A stretch of 64,000 bases of DNA from an uncultured Alphaproteobacteria bacterium (GCA_905479265.1 CAJQLX010000019.1:1-64000), one strand, 5' to 3'; positions 50,891-60,513 are shown, counted from the stretch's first letter. The notes: generated from the sequence alone by a model not told the origin. Translations and numbers: made by a program.

Positions 50891-51177
50891 AATGCTTCCG
50901 TCAAACGGCGTTTTTGTAGGCAGCCTGCATACAGGGGTTTCAGGCCATAACTGAGACCGTCATTTGCAAGGTACAGGCCACCTGCGCCTTAATTGTAAGC
51001 CAATTCCCAACGCGCGCATTATCAAATCAATCCACAACGTGTTGCGTTCTTCTGCGGACCTTCTGCAGACGGGTCGCGACAGGGCTTTAACGCACTTGTG
51101 AGGCGGGTTGTTGAGGCGGTTTGCCGTCTCGCTGCTTACAGTCCAGCGTCTCAATCAGCGATGGAAGGGAGAGTTAC

Positions 51178-52206
51178 ATGTTCGGAATACGGGCGCCATT
51201 GGCAGCTATTGCCTTGGCCGGATTGATAAGCGCGTCAGCACAGGCGCAAACCTCCGGCATGGACGTGCTCCCGGCTCAGGAATTCCCGCGCTCTTGGGCA
51301 CGAGAATTTCCAAAAGCTGATTTTACCCAAGCCATCATTAACTTTGACGAAGTACTATCCGGCGGGCCACCCCGAGACGGGATCCCCGCCATCGACGCCC
51401 CACAATTCGTGTCATTGGAAGAAGCCTCAGAACGCTACCACCCTTCTGAACCCGTGATTGGGCTGGAGGTGGGCGGCGAGGCCAAGGCTTATCCGCTGCA
51501 AATACTGACGTGGCATGAAATCGCTAATGACACCATCGGCGGCGTACCGGTGGCCGTGACGTACTGTCCTTTGTGCAACGCCGCTATTGTGTTTGATACC
51601 CGCATCGACGGGAAAGCCCACGATTTTGGCGTTTCTGGCCGACTGCGAAAATCGGATATGATCATGTACGACCGCCAAACTGAAAGCTGGTGGCAACAAT
51701 TCGACGGTCTGGGCCTTACAGGGGCTTATGTCGGGCAGAAATTAACCAAAATACCGTCACGCATCGAAAGTTTCGAACGCTTTGCCCAGCGGTTTCCAGC
51801 AGGACGGGTTCTGGTCCCAAACAACGACGGTTTGCGCCAATATGGTCGAAACCCCTACCGGTTCTATGACGCTGAGAATGGCCGCCCTTTTCTGTACTTT
51901 GATGACCTGCCAAGCGACATTCCGCCTATGGCTCGCGTGGTCATTGCCCAAGGCTATGAGAGCCGGGCTTATGCCCTGACCAAAATTGCGCAGGTCGGCG
52001 TTCTAAAGGATGGAGACCTCGAAATATCATGGACCGCTGGTCAAAATTCAGCCCTAGACAACGGCCTCATCGCCAAGGGACGTGACGTTGGCAATATCGT
52101 TGTGCAGCGCGTGAACGACGCCGGTGAGCGAGGCGATATCGTCTACGATGTTACCTTTGCCTTCGTCTATCACGCCTTTATCGAGAATGGCGAAATTGTG
52201 CAGTGA
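51178..52206 (+). CDS. Secreted DUF3179 protein
   Basis: The 342-residue protein has a signal peptide (APLAAIALAGLISASAQAQ) and DUF3179 hallmarks: GIPAIDAPQFVSLEEASERYHPSEPVIGLEVGGEAKAYPLQILTWHEIANDTIGGVPVAVTYCPLCNAAIVFDTRIDGKAHDFGVSGRLRKSDMIMYDRQTESWWQQFDG. The TYCPLCNAAIVFD signature is the family identifier, with the CPLC pair. Family role is unknown; the HEI/CPLC residues suggest a metal or catalytic site. The start ATG 51178 follows AAGGGAGAG. It ends near a possible terminator (52232-52268). Confidence 0.9.
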   Translation: MFGIRAPLAAIALAGLISASAQAQTSGMDVLPAQEFPRSWAREFPKADFTQAIINFDEVLSGGPPRDGIPAIDAPQFVSLEEASERYHPSEPVIGLEVGGEAKAYPLQILTWHEIANDTIGGVPVAVTYCPLCNAAIVFDTRIDGKAHDFGVSGRLRKSDMIMYDRQTESWWQQFDGLGLTGAYVGQKLTKIPSRIESFERFAQRFPAGRVLVPNNDGLRQYGRNPYRFYDAENGRPFLYFDDLPSDIPPMARVVIAQGYESRAYALTKIAQVGVLKDGDLEISWTAGQNSALDNGLIAKGRDVGNIVVQRVNDAGERGDIVYDVTFAFVYHAFIENGEIVQ

Positions 52207-52229
52207 CATACGACTCGATGACAATTTGG

Positions 52230-52268
52230 CCCCCGCGCCATCGCGTAAAGCGGGATCGGATCTTTTTT
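52230..52268 (+). terminator. Possible intrinsic terminator after the DUF3179 gene
   Basis: CCCGC (52232-52236) pairs with GCGGG (52250-52254) across a 13-base loop, followed 7 bases later by seven T. The stem is short and the gap to the T-run is longer than usual, so it is marginal. The following 200 bases are AT-rich and should carry the promoter of the FG-GAP gene. Confidence 0.35.
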
Positions 52269-52482
52269 TGTAGTGATAAAAACTTTTAAATCGTGTAATG
52301 TATTGACCATTCTAGGGTACGCGACGGACCCGACTTTTATTTTGATGACGTTCTTTTATTTGACACCAGCCCGGAAAACACCGGGTAAAACAAGACATTG
52401 CGAACGCGGCCAACAGTTTTAACACCTTGTTTACCAAGGGTTTGACGTTGGCTGACGCTATTTAAATCTTGGAGCTAGCATT

Positions 52483-54570
52483 ATGACTTCCGCTCATCCC
52501 CTCGTTCTGACCGAGGGCCGCAAACTCAAGGAACTCGCGAGCAAGGGCCGGCTTACGACCGCTGCTCTCACAGCCGCTGGCGCAGCGATCTTAGCTGCGA
52601 CGCAGGCTCAAGCGCATTCTGGACCTGAAAACCACGCGCCTCATACGGACGATGACAGCAGTGTTATCGGGATGGGATTGGTTGGTGCGACCCACACGCA
52701 CGCAAGCGGATTGCACCACAACCACGGCCCGCTATCCTTGCTGCCCAACGGTGTGCAACATACGCATCCGTTCGGTGACGGTATGCAGGCGGGCGCGATG
52801 CCCGCGCAAATGCAGATGCAGATGCCAAGCGCACCGATGATGTCCTATGGAACCTATGCACCACAGCAAATGGCATCGTCGGCCATGATGCCGATGGCCG
52901 CCTACGGCCAAGCGCCGATGATGGCGGCGCCACCGGCGCACTATGGCAACGGCGGTTTGATCGATGGTGGCATGTTGCTCGCGCTGGGTGTTGCGGGAAT
53001 GGCGGGCCTATCCGCCCTGTTCATTTTTGATAATGACAATGCCCGTGCGGATAGCGGTTTTTCCTCATCAGAAGCCATGCCCTATCTGTCAAACGGCGCT
53101 GAGCGTGTTGACACGATTTTCGATGAGACTGTTCTCTCAATTACCAGTTCATCCAGCCAGCAGGCCGATGAAGGTGAAGGTGGAACGCTTGGGTACGTCA
53201 CAGCGCATCATCCGCTGGGTCAAGACGTGTCATTTTCCATCATTGGGGGCGATGATGAAGAGCGCTTCCGCATTGATCACGAAACAGGCGCGCTTTCCTT
53301 TGTCGGTTCTCGCGCACCAGAACAAGGCGACGCCAACAACAGTATTCCCGACTTCTCCGCCTTGTCCGGTGATGCGGATGGCACCCGCGCTGAGAATGGA
53401 AACAACACGCTGGAAGTTCGGGTCGAAGTCCGCGACACCAATGGCAACTTCGCCAATCAATACGTCACCTATTTCATTCAAAACGAAACACGCGACGACA
53501 CGGTTGATCGCTATGTTGAGGCCGATGACCTTGCGCGATTGAGCGACGATGACACGAACAATCTGATCCACATCGAGGACGCTGAATTTGGTCAGGATGA
53601 CAACGGCGACAACCTTGTCATTAGCGTTAACGGCAGCGACCGGGTGACCGTCACCGAGCTCGAAGGCGACGGGGACATCAACACCGCCTTCTTTGGCTCC
53701 TCCGGTGCCGATTATTACGACGTTGCAGTTGGTGACATCGACGGCGATGGAGATCTTGACGTCGTGGTTGCTGGACGTGACGACGGAGAAAACATTGTTG
53801 AGGTCTGGGAAAGCAACGGCAACGGCAGTTTCTCGCGAGAATACACCGCCGACGACGGGCCTTCTTCGTCGGATCTTGATAGCGCTGGGACCATCGCCGA
53901 CGTGGTTTTGGGTGAGTTCGACGGATCAGGGAACCTTGAGATTTTCGTCACCAACGACGGCGGACACGATAGCCTGATTACCCTGTCTGGCAACTACAGC
54001 GGGTCTATCGAGACTTTTGCTGGCTTGGACGTGGCAGAAGAAGCGGTGGTCATCAGCGAGCGCTATATCAACTCCAGCACCGACTATGTGGCCGCGCTCG
54101 AACACGGCGACATTGCACTGGTTGACGTCGAAGATGGCCAGCAAGAAGATCAAGTATTTGGGTCTTACGTTGATCTGGCGGTATATCGGGACATGGTTTT
54201 CGCCGCCGAGGGCACCCGCGTTGATGTCTTCGAGGCCGACTCAAATAGCCTTGAAGACGAAACCAGCGGCATCATCACCGGCCTAGACCGCATCACCGAA
54301 ATCGCTGTGGGCGACTTTGATGACGACGATTCTGACATCGAGCTGGCTGTGCTCGACGCTGATGCTGACGAGGTCTACATTTACGAACTCGACCAGCACT
54401 ACGACAGTGCCAGCCTCAGCGAAGTCATTGACGTCGATGGTGGCGCATTGGAGTTGCTGACATTGCCCGAGTACGTCGAGGCGAACACAGAGACCGGCGG
54501 CAACTTAGCCGATGACTTGCTGGTTGGTGGGTCGAATTCAACAATCTTTTACGACGACACATCGCTCTAA
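52483..54570 (+). CDS. Secreted/anchored His- and Met-rich protein with cadherin-like and FG-GAP/VCBS segments
   Basis: The 695-residue protein has a long N-region and signal (1-44, ATQAQA then H45), His-rich stretches (HAPHTDD, THTHASGLHHNHGP, VQHTHPF; 45-97), and a Met-rich stretch (13 Met in 101-147). A hydrophobic helix follows (about 163-182, GGMLLALGVAGMAGLSALFIF). A cadherin-like segment (about 230-335) contains FRIDHETGALSFVG and VRDTNGNF. FG-GAP/VCBS-type repeats come next (DVAVGDIDGDGDLDVVVAGRDDG near 412-434, VVLGEFDGSGNLEIFVTNDGG, EIAVGDFDDDDSDIELAVLDAD), acidic and calcium-binding in type. The mature part is strongly acidic. A metal role is suggested by His and Met content, unproven. 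SD GGAGC precedes ATG 52483. Confidence 0.75.
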   Translation: MTSAHPLVLTEGRKLKELASKGRLTTAALTAAGAAILAATQAQAHSGPENHAPHTDDDSSVIGMGLVGATHTHASGLHHNHGPLSLLPNGVQHTHPFGDGMQAGAMPAQMQMQMPSAPMMSYGTYAPQQMASSAMMPMAAYGQAPMMAAPPAHYGNGGLIDGGMLLALGVAGMAGLSALFIFDNDNARADSGFSSSEAMPYLSNGAERVDTIFDETVLSITSSSSQQADEGEGGTLGYVTAHHPLGQDVSFSIIGGDDEERFRIDHETGALSFVGSRAPEQGDANNSIPDFSALSGDADGTRAENGNNTLEVRVEVRDTNGNFANQYVTYFIQNETRDDTVDRYVEADDLARLSDDDTNNLIHIEDAEFGQDDNGDNLVISVNGSDRVTVTELEGDGDINTAFFGSSGADYYDVAVGDIDGDGDLDVVVAGRDDGENIVEVWESNGNGSFSREYTADDGPSSSDLDSAGTIADVVLGEFDGSGNLEIFVTNDGGHDSLITLSGNYSGSIETFAGLDVAEEAVVISERYINSSTDYVAALEHGDIALVDVEDGQQEDQVFGSYVDLAVYRDMVFAAEGTRVDVFEADSNSLEDETSGIITGLDRITEIAVGDFDDDDSDIELAVLDADADEVYIYELDQHYDSASLSEVIDVDGGALELLTLPEYVEANTETGGNLADDLLVGGSNSTIFYDDTSL

Positions 54571-54591
54571 CCGCCGGCAGACGCCCGCAAA

Positions 54592-54638
54592 CACAAAAAA
54601 GCGTGATGGCCCGTTAACGGCTATCACGCTTTTCTTAT
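54592..54638. terminator. Bidirectional intrinsic terminator between the FG-GAP and pyk genes
   Basis: AAAAGCGTGATGGCC pairs with GGCTATCACGCTTTT (one G-T pair) across a 7-base loop. A-runs on the left and T-runs on the right serve both converging genes. Confidence 0.9.
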
Positions 54639-54664
54639 TTCAGGCTTGCCTTGTGGCGCGGTCG

Positions 54665-56071
54665 CTAGAGACGCAACAGACGCAGCAGGTTCGTTTGACC
54701 AACTTGGCCAAACGGAACACCCGCGGTGAGCACGACTTGATCACCTTCGACCCCGAACCCTTGCTGCAGCCCAATTTCCTGAGCGGCTTCTGCCACTTGA
54801 TCGAGGGTTTCCATGTTCTCTACGACCACGCAATGAAGCCCCCAAACGATGGTATGCTGCCGAGCTGTTTTTCGTTCTGGCGTCACCATCACAATCGGCA
54901 CCACGGGCCGCTCTCGGCTCGCACGCTGGGCGGTGCGGCCTGAACGGGTGTGGGTGACAATGCACTTGGCATCGATGGTCTCGGCAACCTGACAGGCGGC
55001 GGTTGAAATCGCATCCGAACCGGTTGCGGGGCTACCGCCGGAGGCTGGCGACTGCTGGTAATGCGAGGATTGCTCGGTCTCACAAATGATGCGATCCATC
55101 ATTGCCACGGCTTCACGTGGATAGTTGCCTGCTGCACTTTCTGCGGACAGCATCACCGCATCGGCGCCATCGTAAACGGCGCGTGCGACATCGGACGATT
55201 CAGCCCGTGTTGGAACGGGGTTGGTGATCATGGATTCGAGCATTTGCGTCGCAACGACCACAGGCTTACCTGCGCGGCGGCAGGCCTGGACAATGCGCCG
55301 CTGGATGGGCGGTACTTCTTCGGGCTGCATTTCAACGCCGAGATCCCCTCGCGCAACCATCATTCCGTCCGCCAGCATGACCAGCTCGTCGAGGTAATCG
55401 ATGGCCGACGGCTTTTCCATTTTAACCATCAATTGCGCGGAATCACCGACAATGCGGCGGGCTTCGATCACGTCCTTGGGCTGCTGAACAAACGAAAGCG
55501 CAATCCAATCCACGCCCAACTTCATGGCGAAGTCCACGTCCCGGCGGTCTTTTTCCGTCAGCGCTGACATCGGCAACACAGCATCGGGAACGTTGACCCC
55601 TTTGCGGTCTGAAAGCTTGCGACCGGCTTCGACCCGGCAATCAGCTTCGCCCTCGCGAACCTCCACAATGCGCAACCGCACTTTTCCGTCGTCCACCAAC
55701 AGCCGGCCACCAACTTTCATCGCGGCGAAAATCTCAGGATGGGGCAATGTCACACGCTCAGCGGTGCCAACGATCTCTTCCAACACCAGCGTTATGACGT
55801 GCCCGGGCTCAACCTCAACCGAACCGGCTTCGAAGGTGCCAAGGCGGAGTTTCGGCCCTTGAATATCGGCAAGAATGCACGTGGACCGTCCAAATTTGGC
55901 TTCCATCGCGCGAATACGCTCGTAAGAAAGCTGGTGGTCTTCGTGGGAACCGTGACTGAAGTTGAGGCGAAAGACATCGGCTCCCCGTTCAAACAGCGCT
56001 TCGAGCATTTCGCTTTCGCGGCTGGCTGGTCCGATGGTCGTTACGATCTTCGCTTTGCGTTGGCGGCGCAT
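54665..56071 (-). CDS. pyk: Pyruvate kinase
   Basis: The 468-residue enzyme has RKAKIVTTIGPASRESEMLEALFERGADVFRLNFSHGSHEDH, ILADIQGPKLRLG, VDWIALSFVQ, MVKMEKPSAIDYLDEL, DGMMVARGDLGVEM (catalytic and Mg site), VVVATQMLESMITNPVPTRAESSDVARAVYDGADAVMLSAESAAGNYP. It makes ATP and pyruvate from phosphoenolpyruvate. ATG at 56071 has AAGGA upstream; the in-frame extension to 56194 is not needed. It is divergent from gap, with 218 bases between that must hold both promoters. Confidence 0.95.
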   Translation of the reverse strand: MRRQRKAKIVTTIGPASRESEMLEALFERGADVFRLNFSHGSHEDHQLSYERIRAMEAKFGRSTCILADIQGPKLRLGTFEAGSVEVEPGHVITLVLEEIVGTAERVTLPHPEIFAAMKVGGRLLVDDGKVRLRIVEVREGEADCRVEAGRKLSDRKGVNVPDAVLPMSALTEKDRRDVDFAMKLGVDWIALSFVQQPKDVIEARRIVGDSAQLMVKMEKPSAIDYLDELVMLADGMMVARGDLGVEMQPEEVPPIQRRIVQACRRAGKPVVVATQMLESMITNPVPTRAESSDVARAVYDGADAVMLSAESAAGNYPREAVAMMDRIICETEQSSHYQQSPASGGSPATGSDAISTAACQVAETIDAKCIVTHTRSGRTAQRASRERPVVPIVMVTPERKTARQHTIVWGLHCVVVENMETLDQVAEAAQEIGLQQGFGVEGDQVVLTAGVPFGQVGQTNLLRLLRL

Positions 56072-56289
56072 GTGTGGTCCTTGCAGCATTCTGGTTCTGC
56101 CTCGACCAACACCACCGATGGGTGGGTTTGACTCGCGGCTTGGTATTGGCAGACTTGTTTCAGATTCGGGCTGAAAATGAAACGGCTCATTCATAACTAT
56201 GGTATAGCCAAGCCTAAGGTGCAGATGAATTGCGAATATGACAAACGCAAGTCCTGCGACCCGGCATAACCGAAACGAGAGACCGCACC

Positions 56290-57300
56290 ATGACCATAAA
56301 AGTCGCCATCAATGGTTTTGGCCGCATTGGCCGCCTTACCTTCCGTGCTGCTTTGGAAAGTAACCGAGACGATATCGAATTCGTAGCCTTGAACGACTTG
56401 TCCAGTGCCGCCGAAATGGCCCATCTGCTCAAGTGGGATTCTGTACACGGCCGCTTACCCATGGATGTCTCCGTTGAAGGCGAAGACACACTTATTGTCG
56501 GCGACAAGCGCGTGCGCCTGATCACTCAACCCGATCCCACCAAGCTTCCTTGGGGCGAAATGGGCGTTGACGTGGTTATGGAATGCACAGGCCGTTTCAC
56601 CAAGAAAGAGTCCGCCTCCCAGCACCTCACCGCTGGTGCCAAGAAAGTTTTGATCTCTGCGCCCTGCGGCGATGCTGATCGAACCATCGTGTATGGCGTG
56701 AACCACGATGGCTTAACGGCGGAGGATAACGTCGTCTCCAACGCATCCTGCACCACCAACTGCCTCGCGCCGGTTGTGCACGTCCTGCATGAAGCCATCG
56801 GCATTGAGCGTGGTTATATGACCACCTGTCACGCCTACACCGGCGACCAGCGCCTTGTGGATACCTCGCACAGCGACTGGCGCCGCGCGCGTTCCGCTGG
56901 CTTGTCCATGATCCCAACCTCGACCGGTGCAGCACGGGCCGTCGGTCTGGTATTGCCGCACATGCAGGGCAAACTGGATGGTTGTGCAATCCGCGTCCCA
57001 ACCGCTGACGTCTCCATGGTCGACTTCACCTTTGACGCTGCGCGCGACACTTCTGCGGAAGAAATCAATGCCGCAATTTCTAAGGCTGCAGCATCCGGAC
57101 CTTTGGCGGGCATTTTGGCCACCAATGATGAGCCGCTCGTGTCGATCGACTTCACGCACAACCCCGCTTCTTCGATCTTTGACCTGACCCAAACAACCGT
57201 TCTTGAAGGTCGCTTCGTGCGCATTCTTACGTGGTACGACAATGAATGGGGGTTCTCGAACCGGATGATGGATACAGCGGTGGCACAAGCGAACGCCTAA
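56290..57300 (+). CDS. gap: Glyceraldehyde-3-phosphate dehydrogenase, type I
   Basis: The 336-residue protein has [43 protein letters not shown] (Asp after Asn fits NAD preference), [21 protein letters not shown], the active-site [13 protein letters not shown] (Cys near 154), [46 protein letters not shown] and [13 protein letters not shown]. It oxidises glyceraldehyde-3-phosphate with phosphate and NAD. Downstream lies a terminator-like hairpin (57352-57383). It is monocistronic. Confidence 0.97.
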   Translation: MTIKVAINGFGRIGRLTFRAALESNRDDIEFVALNDLSSAAEMAHLLKWDSVHGRLPMDVSVEGEDTLIVGDKRVRLITQPDPTKLPWGEMGVDVVMECTGRFTKKESASQHLTAGAKKVLISAPCGDADRTIVYGVNHDGLTAEDNVVSNASCTTNCLAPVVHVLHEAIGIERGYMTTCHAYTGDQRLVDTSHSDWRRARSAGLSMIPTSTGAARAVGLVLPHMQGKLDGCAIRVPTADVSMVDFTFDAARDTSAEEINAAISKAAASGPLAGILATNDEPLVSIDFTHNPASSIFDLTQTTVLEGRFVRILTWYDNEWGFSNRMMDTAVAQANA

Positions 57301-57325
57301 ATCCTCACGCAAGAGACCAAATTGA

Positions 57326-57383
57326 GGGACCATTCGGTCCCAAGACACGCTACAGGCCCAATCGCAGACGCGACTGGGCCTGT
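57326..57383 (+). terminator. Hairpins after gap, likely terminator
   Basis: GGGACC-ATTC-GGTCCC (57326-57341) and ACAGGCCCA (57352-57360) with TGGGCCTGT (57375-57383), both perfect stems, the second followed by CTTCGTTTC. The absence of a real T-run lowers confidence for intrinsic termination. Confidence 0.5.
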
Positions 57384-57626
57384 CTTCGTTTCGGGGCGCC
57401 GCCCCAATCCGTGGGTCAAGGCCAAGCCGCGCGCTGCGCGGTGCTTCGCAGCCTTGACCCCCTTCCCCCCGGACTTCGCCAGTCGGACAGAAGGTCAGTC
57501 CCTGTCCTTCTGGATTTAAGCCTCTTAACTAGACAGTGTATCTTTTGTTGACAGCACCCAAATGTTTGGATATTTAGACACTGTAATGTTTCCTTGGCTG
57601 ATCCTCAGCAAGGCGGTAGGAAGGAT
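57384..57626. repeat. Nested palindromic intergenic element plus gene-free DNA
   Basis: GGGGCGCCGCCCC (57393-57405) is followed by GGGTCAAGGC (57413-57422) paired with GCCTTGACCC (57451-57460). Inside the latter is a smaller CCGCGC...GCGCGG stem (57426-57440). A further CAGAAGG/CCTTCTG stem follows near 57486-57513. The structure looks like a REP/BIME-type element, though no second copy is seen in the window. The rest of the gap (57517-57626) holds an AT-rich stretch with the SD of the next gene. Confidence 0.5.
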
Positions 57627-57896
57627 ATGATGATGGCGACCACGACAAATGAAAGTTTTGCTGTCCTTGCGCAGTTCTTCAGCCTGGATGCGCTCTTGAA
57701 CCTTTTTGATTTCAGCGCGTTTCCTGAATTTGTGGCCGTGGGTTTGACCGTTGTCGGCGGGCTGGGCACCGGCATTTTGACCATGCTGGTCGCCTTTGTT
57801 GTGCTTGACTTGTTGGGTACCAACTTGGAGTGGTGGGAGAAACGCCATGCTTTTGAAGACTGGTTAGCGCCACAGGCGTCATTGGGCGCCGACTAG
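57627..57896 (+). CDS. Small membrane protein of unknown function
   Basis: The 89-residue product begins at ATG 57627 with AAGGA at 57619. It has a hydrophobic segment (about 34-65, PEFVAVGLTVVGGLGTGILTMLVAFVVLDLLG) and then an acidic, Trp-containing tail (NLEWWEKRHAFEDWLAPQ). An amphipathic stretch precedes it (FAVLAQFFSLDALLNLFDF). I recognise no family. It stands between the palindromic element and the converging nuoF gene, followed at once by the terminator at 57914. Confidence 0.6.
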   Translation: MMMATTTNESFAVLAQFFSLDALLNLFDFSAFPEFVAVGLTVVGGLGTGILTMLVAFVVLDLLGTNLEWWEKRHAFEDWLAPQASLGAD

Positions 57897-57913
57897 GCGG
57901 CTCTCCACGCCAC

Positions 57914-57957
57914 GAAAGAAAAAACCCCGCTTGGCGTGCTGCCCAGCGGGGTTTTTC
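57914..57957. terminator. Bidirectional intrinsic terminator between the small membrane protein gene and nuoF
   Basis: AAAAAACCCCGCT pairs with AGCGGGGTTTTT, with flanking A- and T-runs. Its position 25 bases past the nuoF stop shows that the nuo transcript ends here. Confidence 0.9.
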
Positions 57958-57981
57958 TATTTTGTCTTCTGCGTGAACCGC

Positions 57982-59283
57982 TTATTCAGCGGCAACGGCC
58001 ATCGCTTCGGCAACGTCTACCTTCTTGCCAGAAAGGCGCGCTTCCATCACAGGGCGGAAGTTACGGATAAGGCCCTGAACAGGCCACGCTGCAGCGTCAC
58101 CCAAAGCACAAATCGTGTGACCTTCGATTTGGTAAGAAACCTCGAGCAACATGTCGATTTCTTCGACGTCTGCCTGTCCCTTAGCCATGCGATCCAAGAC
58201 ACGGTGCATCCAGCCCGTGCCCTCGCGGCAAGGCGTGCACTGGCCACAGCTTTCATGCTTGTAGAAATGAGCCAAGCGGCCAATGGCTTGGATGATGTCG
58301 GTTGACTTATCCATCACGATTACGGCCGCTGTGCCCAAGCCAGATTTCACAGCGCGCAGGCTGTCAAAGTCCATGTTGATGTCGTTACACACGTCTTGTG
58401 TGATACACGGCACGGACGACCCGCCCGGAATAACGGCCAGCAGGTTATCCCAGCCACCGCGAACACCGCCAGCGTGCTTGTCTAGCAACTCGCGGAGCGG
58501 AATGCCCATTTCTTCTTCGACATTACAAGGGCGCTCGACGTGACCAGAGATGCAGAACAACTTTGTCCCGCGGTTCCGTTCTGGGCCCAGACCCGTCCAC
58601 CATTCAACACCGCGCCGCAAAATCTCAGGCACCACGGCAATGGTTTCAACGTTGTTCACCGTCGTCGGACAGCCGTAAAGACCAGCGCCGGCAGGGAATG
58701 GAGGCTTAAGGCGGGGTTGCCCCTTCTTTCCTTCAAGCGACTCAAGCAAAGCGGTTTCTTCGCCGCAGATGTAGGCACCCGCGCCGCGGTGCAGGTGAAT
58801 ATCGAAGTTCCACCCGTTGGTGGCTTCTGACTTTTCACCCAAGAGGCCGGCTTCACGGGCTTCCAAAATCGCTTGTTCGATGTTGGAGGCTTCGTTGTAA
58901 AACTCGCCACGAATGTAGATGTAGCCCGTGTGCGCGCCCATGCCAAAACCGGCAAGGAGCATGCCTTCAAGCAACCGGTGAGGATCAAACCGCAAGATGT
59001 CGCGATCCTTGCACGTACCGGGCTCTGATTCGTCCGCATTCACCACCAAGTAATGCGGCAGCGCGCTTTCTTTGGGCATGAAGGACCACTTGAGGCCCGT
59101 CGGAAAACCAGCACCGCCCCGGCCACGCAAGTCCGACGCCTTGACCAGATCGATCACGCGATCCCGGCCAAGGGTCACCATCGCCTTGGTGTTATCCCAG
59201 ACGCCCCGTGCCTGAGCGCCCTTGAGCCGCCAGTCGTGTTGTCCGTAAAGGTTGGTAAAGATCCGGTCCTGATCCGCAAGCAT
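57982..59283 (-). CDS. nuoF: NADH-quinone oxidoreductase subunit F
   Basis: The 433-residue protein has the FMN/NADH site [17 protein letters not shown] (54-70), [44 protein letters not shown], and the N3 cluster [15 protein letters not shown] with [12 protein letters not shown] supplying the fourth cysteine. It oxidises NADH at the tip of complex I. I use the ATG at 59283; a frame to 59409 adds a non-conserved stretch. It comes after the tandem RidA gene with 126 bases between. No nuoG follows: a terminator ends the transcript. Confidence 0.95.
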   Translation of the reverse strand: MLADQDRIFTNLYGQHDWRLKGAQARGVWDNTKAMVTLGRDRVIDLVKASDLRGRGGAGFPTGLKWSFMPKESALPHYLVVNADESEPGTCKDRDILRFDPHRLLEGMLLAGFGMGAHTGYIYIRGEFYNEASNIEQAILEAREAGLLGEKSEATNGWNFDIHLHRGAGAYICGEETALLESLEGKKGQPRLKPPFPAGAGLYGCPTTVNNVETIAVVPEILRRGVEWWTGLGPERNRGTKLFCISGHVERPCNVEEEMGIPLRELLDKHAGGVRGGWDNLLAVIPGGSSVPCITQDVCNDINMDFDSLRAVKSGLGTAAVIVMDKSTDIIQAIGRLAHFYKHESCGQCTPCREGTGWMHRVLDRMAKGQADVEEIDMLLEVSYQIEGHTICALGDAAAWPVQGLIRNFRPVMEARLSGKKVDVAEAMAVAAE

Positions 59284-59409
59284 GGGCCTGTGCCTATCCT
59301 GTATAAAACGCTTGGCGGTTTTATGCCCCGAAAGTTGAGCGAAGAAAACCGCCTTGATGTCGCGACACGTGTTCGCGGATTGCAGAGGCGCGCTGGCGCG
59401 GCCACCCAT

Positions 59410-60420
59410 TTACCGATGGGCCAAGAGTTGTACGCAGATACGGGTGCCGGTTTGGACAAAAGCCCGCACCGGCAAGCCTGTCGACGCTGGTCCCGGTCGC
59501 ACATGATAGCTGTGCCGGATTTTCAGATTTTGGTGCAAATCGTCTTCTGTCCCACCACCAACATAGGGCGCGCTGACCTTGACCACATGGGCCCACGTCA
59601 GCCCATGCCGGCTTAAGCCCGCATCCAACTGCCGCATCACCGCCCGCGTTTGATCCACCAAAGACAGATCAGGCTCGGGGTGGCTTGCGGTGAACACGAG
59701 CAAGTCCCCTGCGGCTCGAACCGACATAAAGGGCTGAGCATCATCATGGACAACGGGACATTGGTCAGAGAGCAGAAGGTCCACGACATGCCCGTCGCTT
59801 CCTGCTGGCAACATCACTCCGCTGTGCGATAGAGGCTGGGTGTCGCCTGTGTGTTCCGCCCAAAACTCATTTTGAAGCAGGGGGTTAAACGGTGGGAAAC
59901 CCGCCGTTTTCAGAGCATCGTAAACACCCTCTCTGGTTTCTGCTGACGCGGCAACATAGGTCAGATCTTGCCCTTGCCGGGCTTGAACCGAGCCGGAAAC
60001 CGAACCAGCGCGCGGAAGCAATGAAGCGTCCGCGTAGGCGTCGACCTCAAGCAGCATTCCAGCGTAGTAGAAATAGGGAACAGCCACCGGGACCAGAACG
60101 GGGCCCTTTGGAAACCGCCGCTGAAACGATGCAAGCAAGGCTTGGGTTTCTTGTTTCGATGAAGCCGCATGATAAATCACGAGCTTGGCCACATCGTTCG
60201 CGCCAAAACCAGCGCGCGCAAAAACCGCCGCGATCATGTCCGCGACAAACACAGCTTGCGCGCCCAAGTCGCCCGGCGACACCACGCGCGCTTGACGATC
60301 CAGCGGGCAAAGGCCGCACGTCCACCCCTTGTCCCCAACCCGAACCATGGTCGAAACCCGCACGTCGTCGCGCATGCCAAAGACGTCGAAGGGCACGATT
60401 TGGCGTGCTTGCATATCCAT
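59410..60420 (-). CDS. Tandem RidA/YjgF-domain protein inserted in the nuo operon
   Basis: The roughly 336-residue protein holds two RidA-like units. The first (about 20-130) has TMVRVGDKGWTCGLCPLDRQARVVSPGDLGAQAVFVADMIAAVFARAGFGANDVAKLVIYH and FYYAGMLLEVDAYA. The second (about 230-335) has DLLVFTASHPEPDLSLVDQTRAVMRQLDAGLSRHGLTWAHVVKVSAPYV. Single RidA proteins hydrolyse reactive enamines/imines from PLP enzymes and form trimers; a tandem protein would be unusual. The arginine for the RidA active site is not obvious in either unit, so catalysis is doubtful. ATG at 60420 (GTG at 60423 possible). It lies between nuoE and nuoF, separated from nuoE by a terminator. Confidence 0.72.
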   Translation of the reverse strand: MDMQARQIVPFDVFGMRDDVRVSTMVRVGDKGWTCGLCPLDRQARVVSPGDLGAQAVFVADMIAAVFARAGFGANDVAKLVIYHAASSKQETQALLASFQRRFPKGPVLVPVAVPYFYYAGMLLEVDAYADASLLPRAGSVSGSVQARQGQDLTYVAASAETREGVYDALKTAGFPPFNPLLQNEFWAEHTGDTQPLSHSGVMLPAGSDGHVVDLLLSDQCPVVHDDAQPFMSVRAAGDLLVFTASHPEPDLSLVDQTRAVMRQLDAGLSRHGLTWAHVVKVSAPYVGGGTEDDLHQNLKIRHSYHVRPGPASTGLPVRAFVQTGTRICVQLLAHR

Positions 60421-60445
60421 CACAGCTTAAACCTCTCTCTGCCCA

Positions 60446-60480
60446 CAAAAAAACGCCCTTCAGCAGACTGAAGAGCGTTC
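60446..60480 (-). terminator. Intrinsic terminator between nuoE and the RidA-domain gene
   Basis: On the minus strand AACGCTCTTCAG (12 bases) pairs with CTGAAGGGCGTT, loop TCTG, one T-G pair, then seven T. This is a strong canonical signal inside what would otherwise be the nuo operon, 34 bases past the nuoE stop and 26 bases before the RidA-domain start. Confidence 0.85.
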
Positions 60481-60513
60481 CTATTGGCGCGGCGCCGCAT
60501 CCAACGTCCCGAC

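Noticed and set aside
57301-57626. Possible tRNA or structured RNA after gap
   Set aside because: The stems do not form a cloverleaf and no T-loop consensus (GTTCRANYC) is present; the structures fit a terminator and palindromic element.
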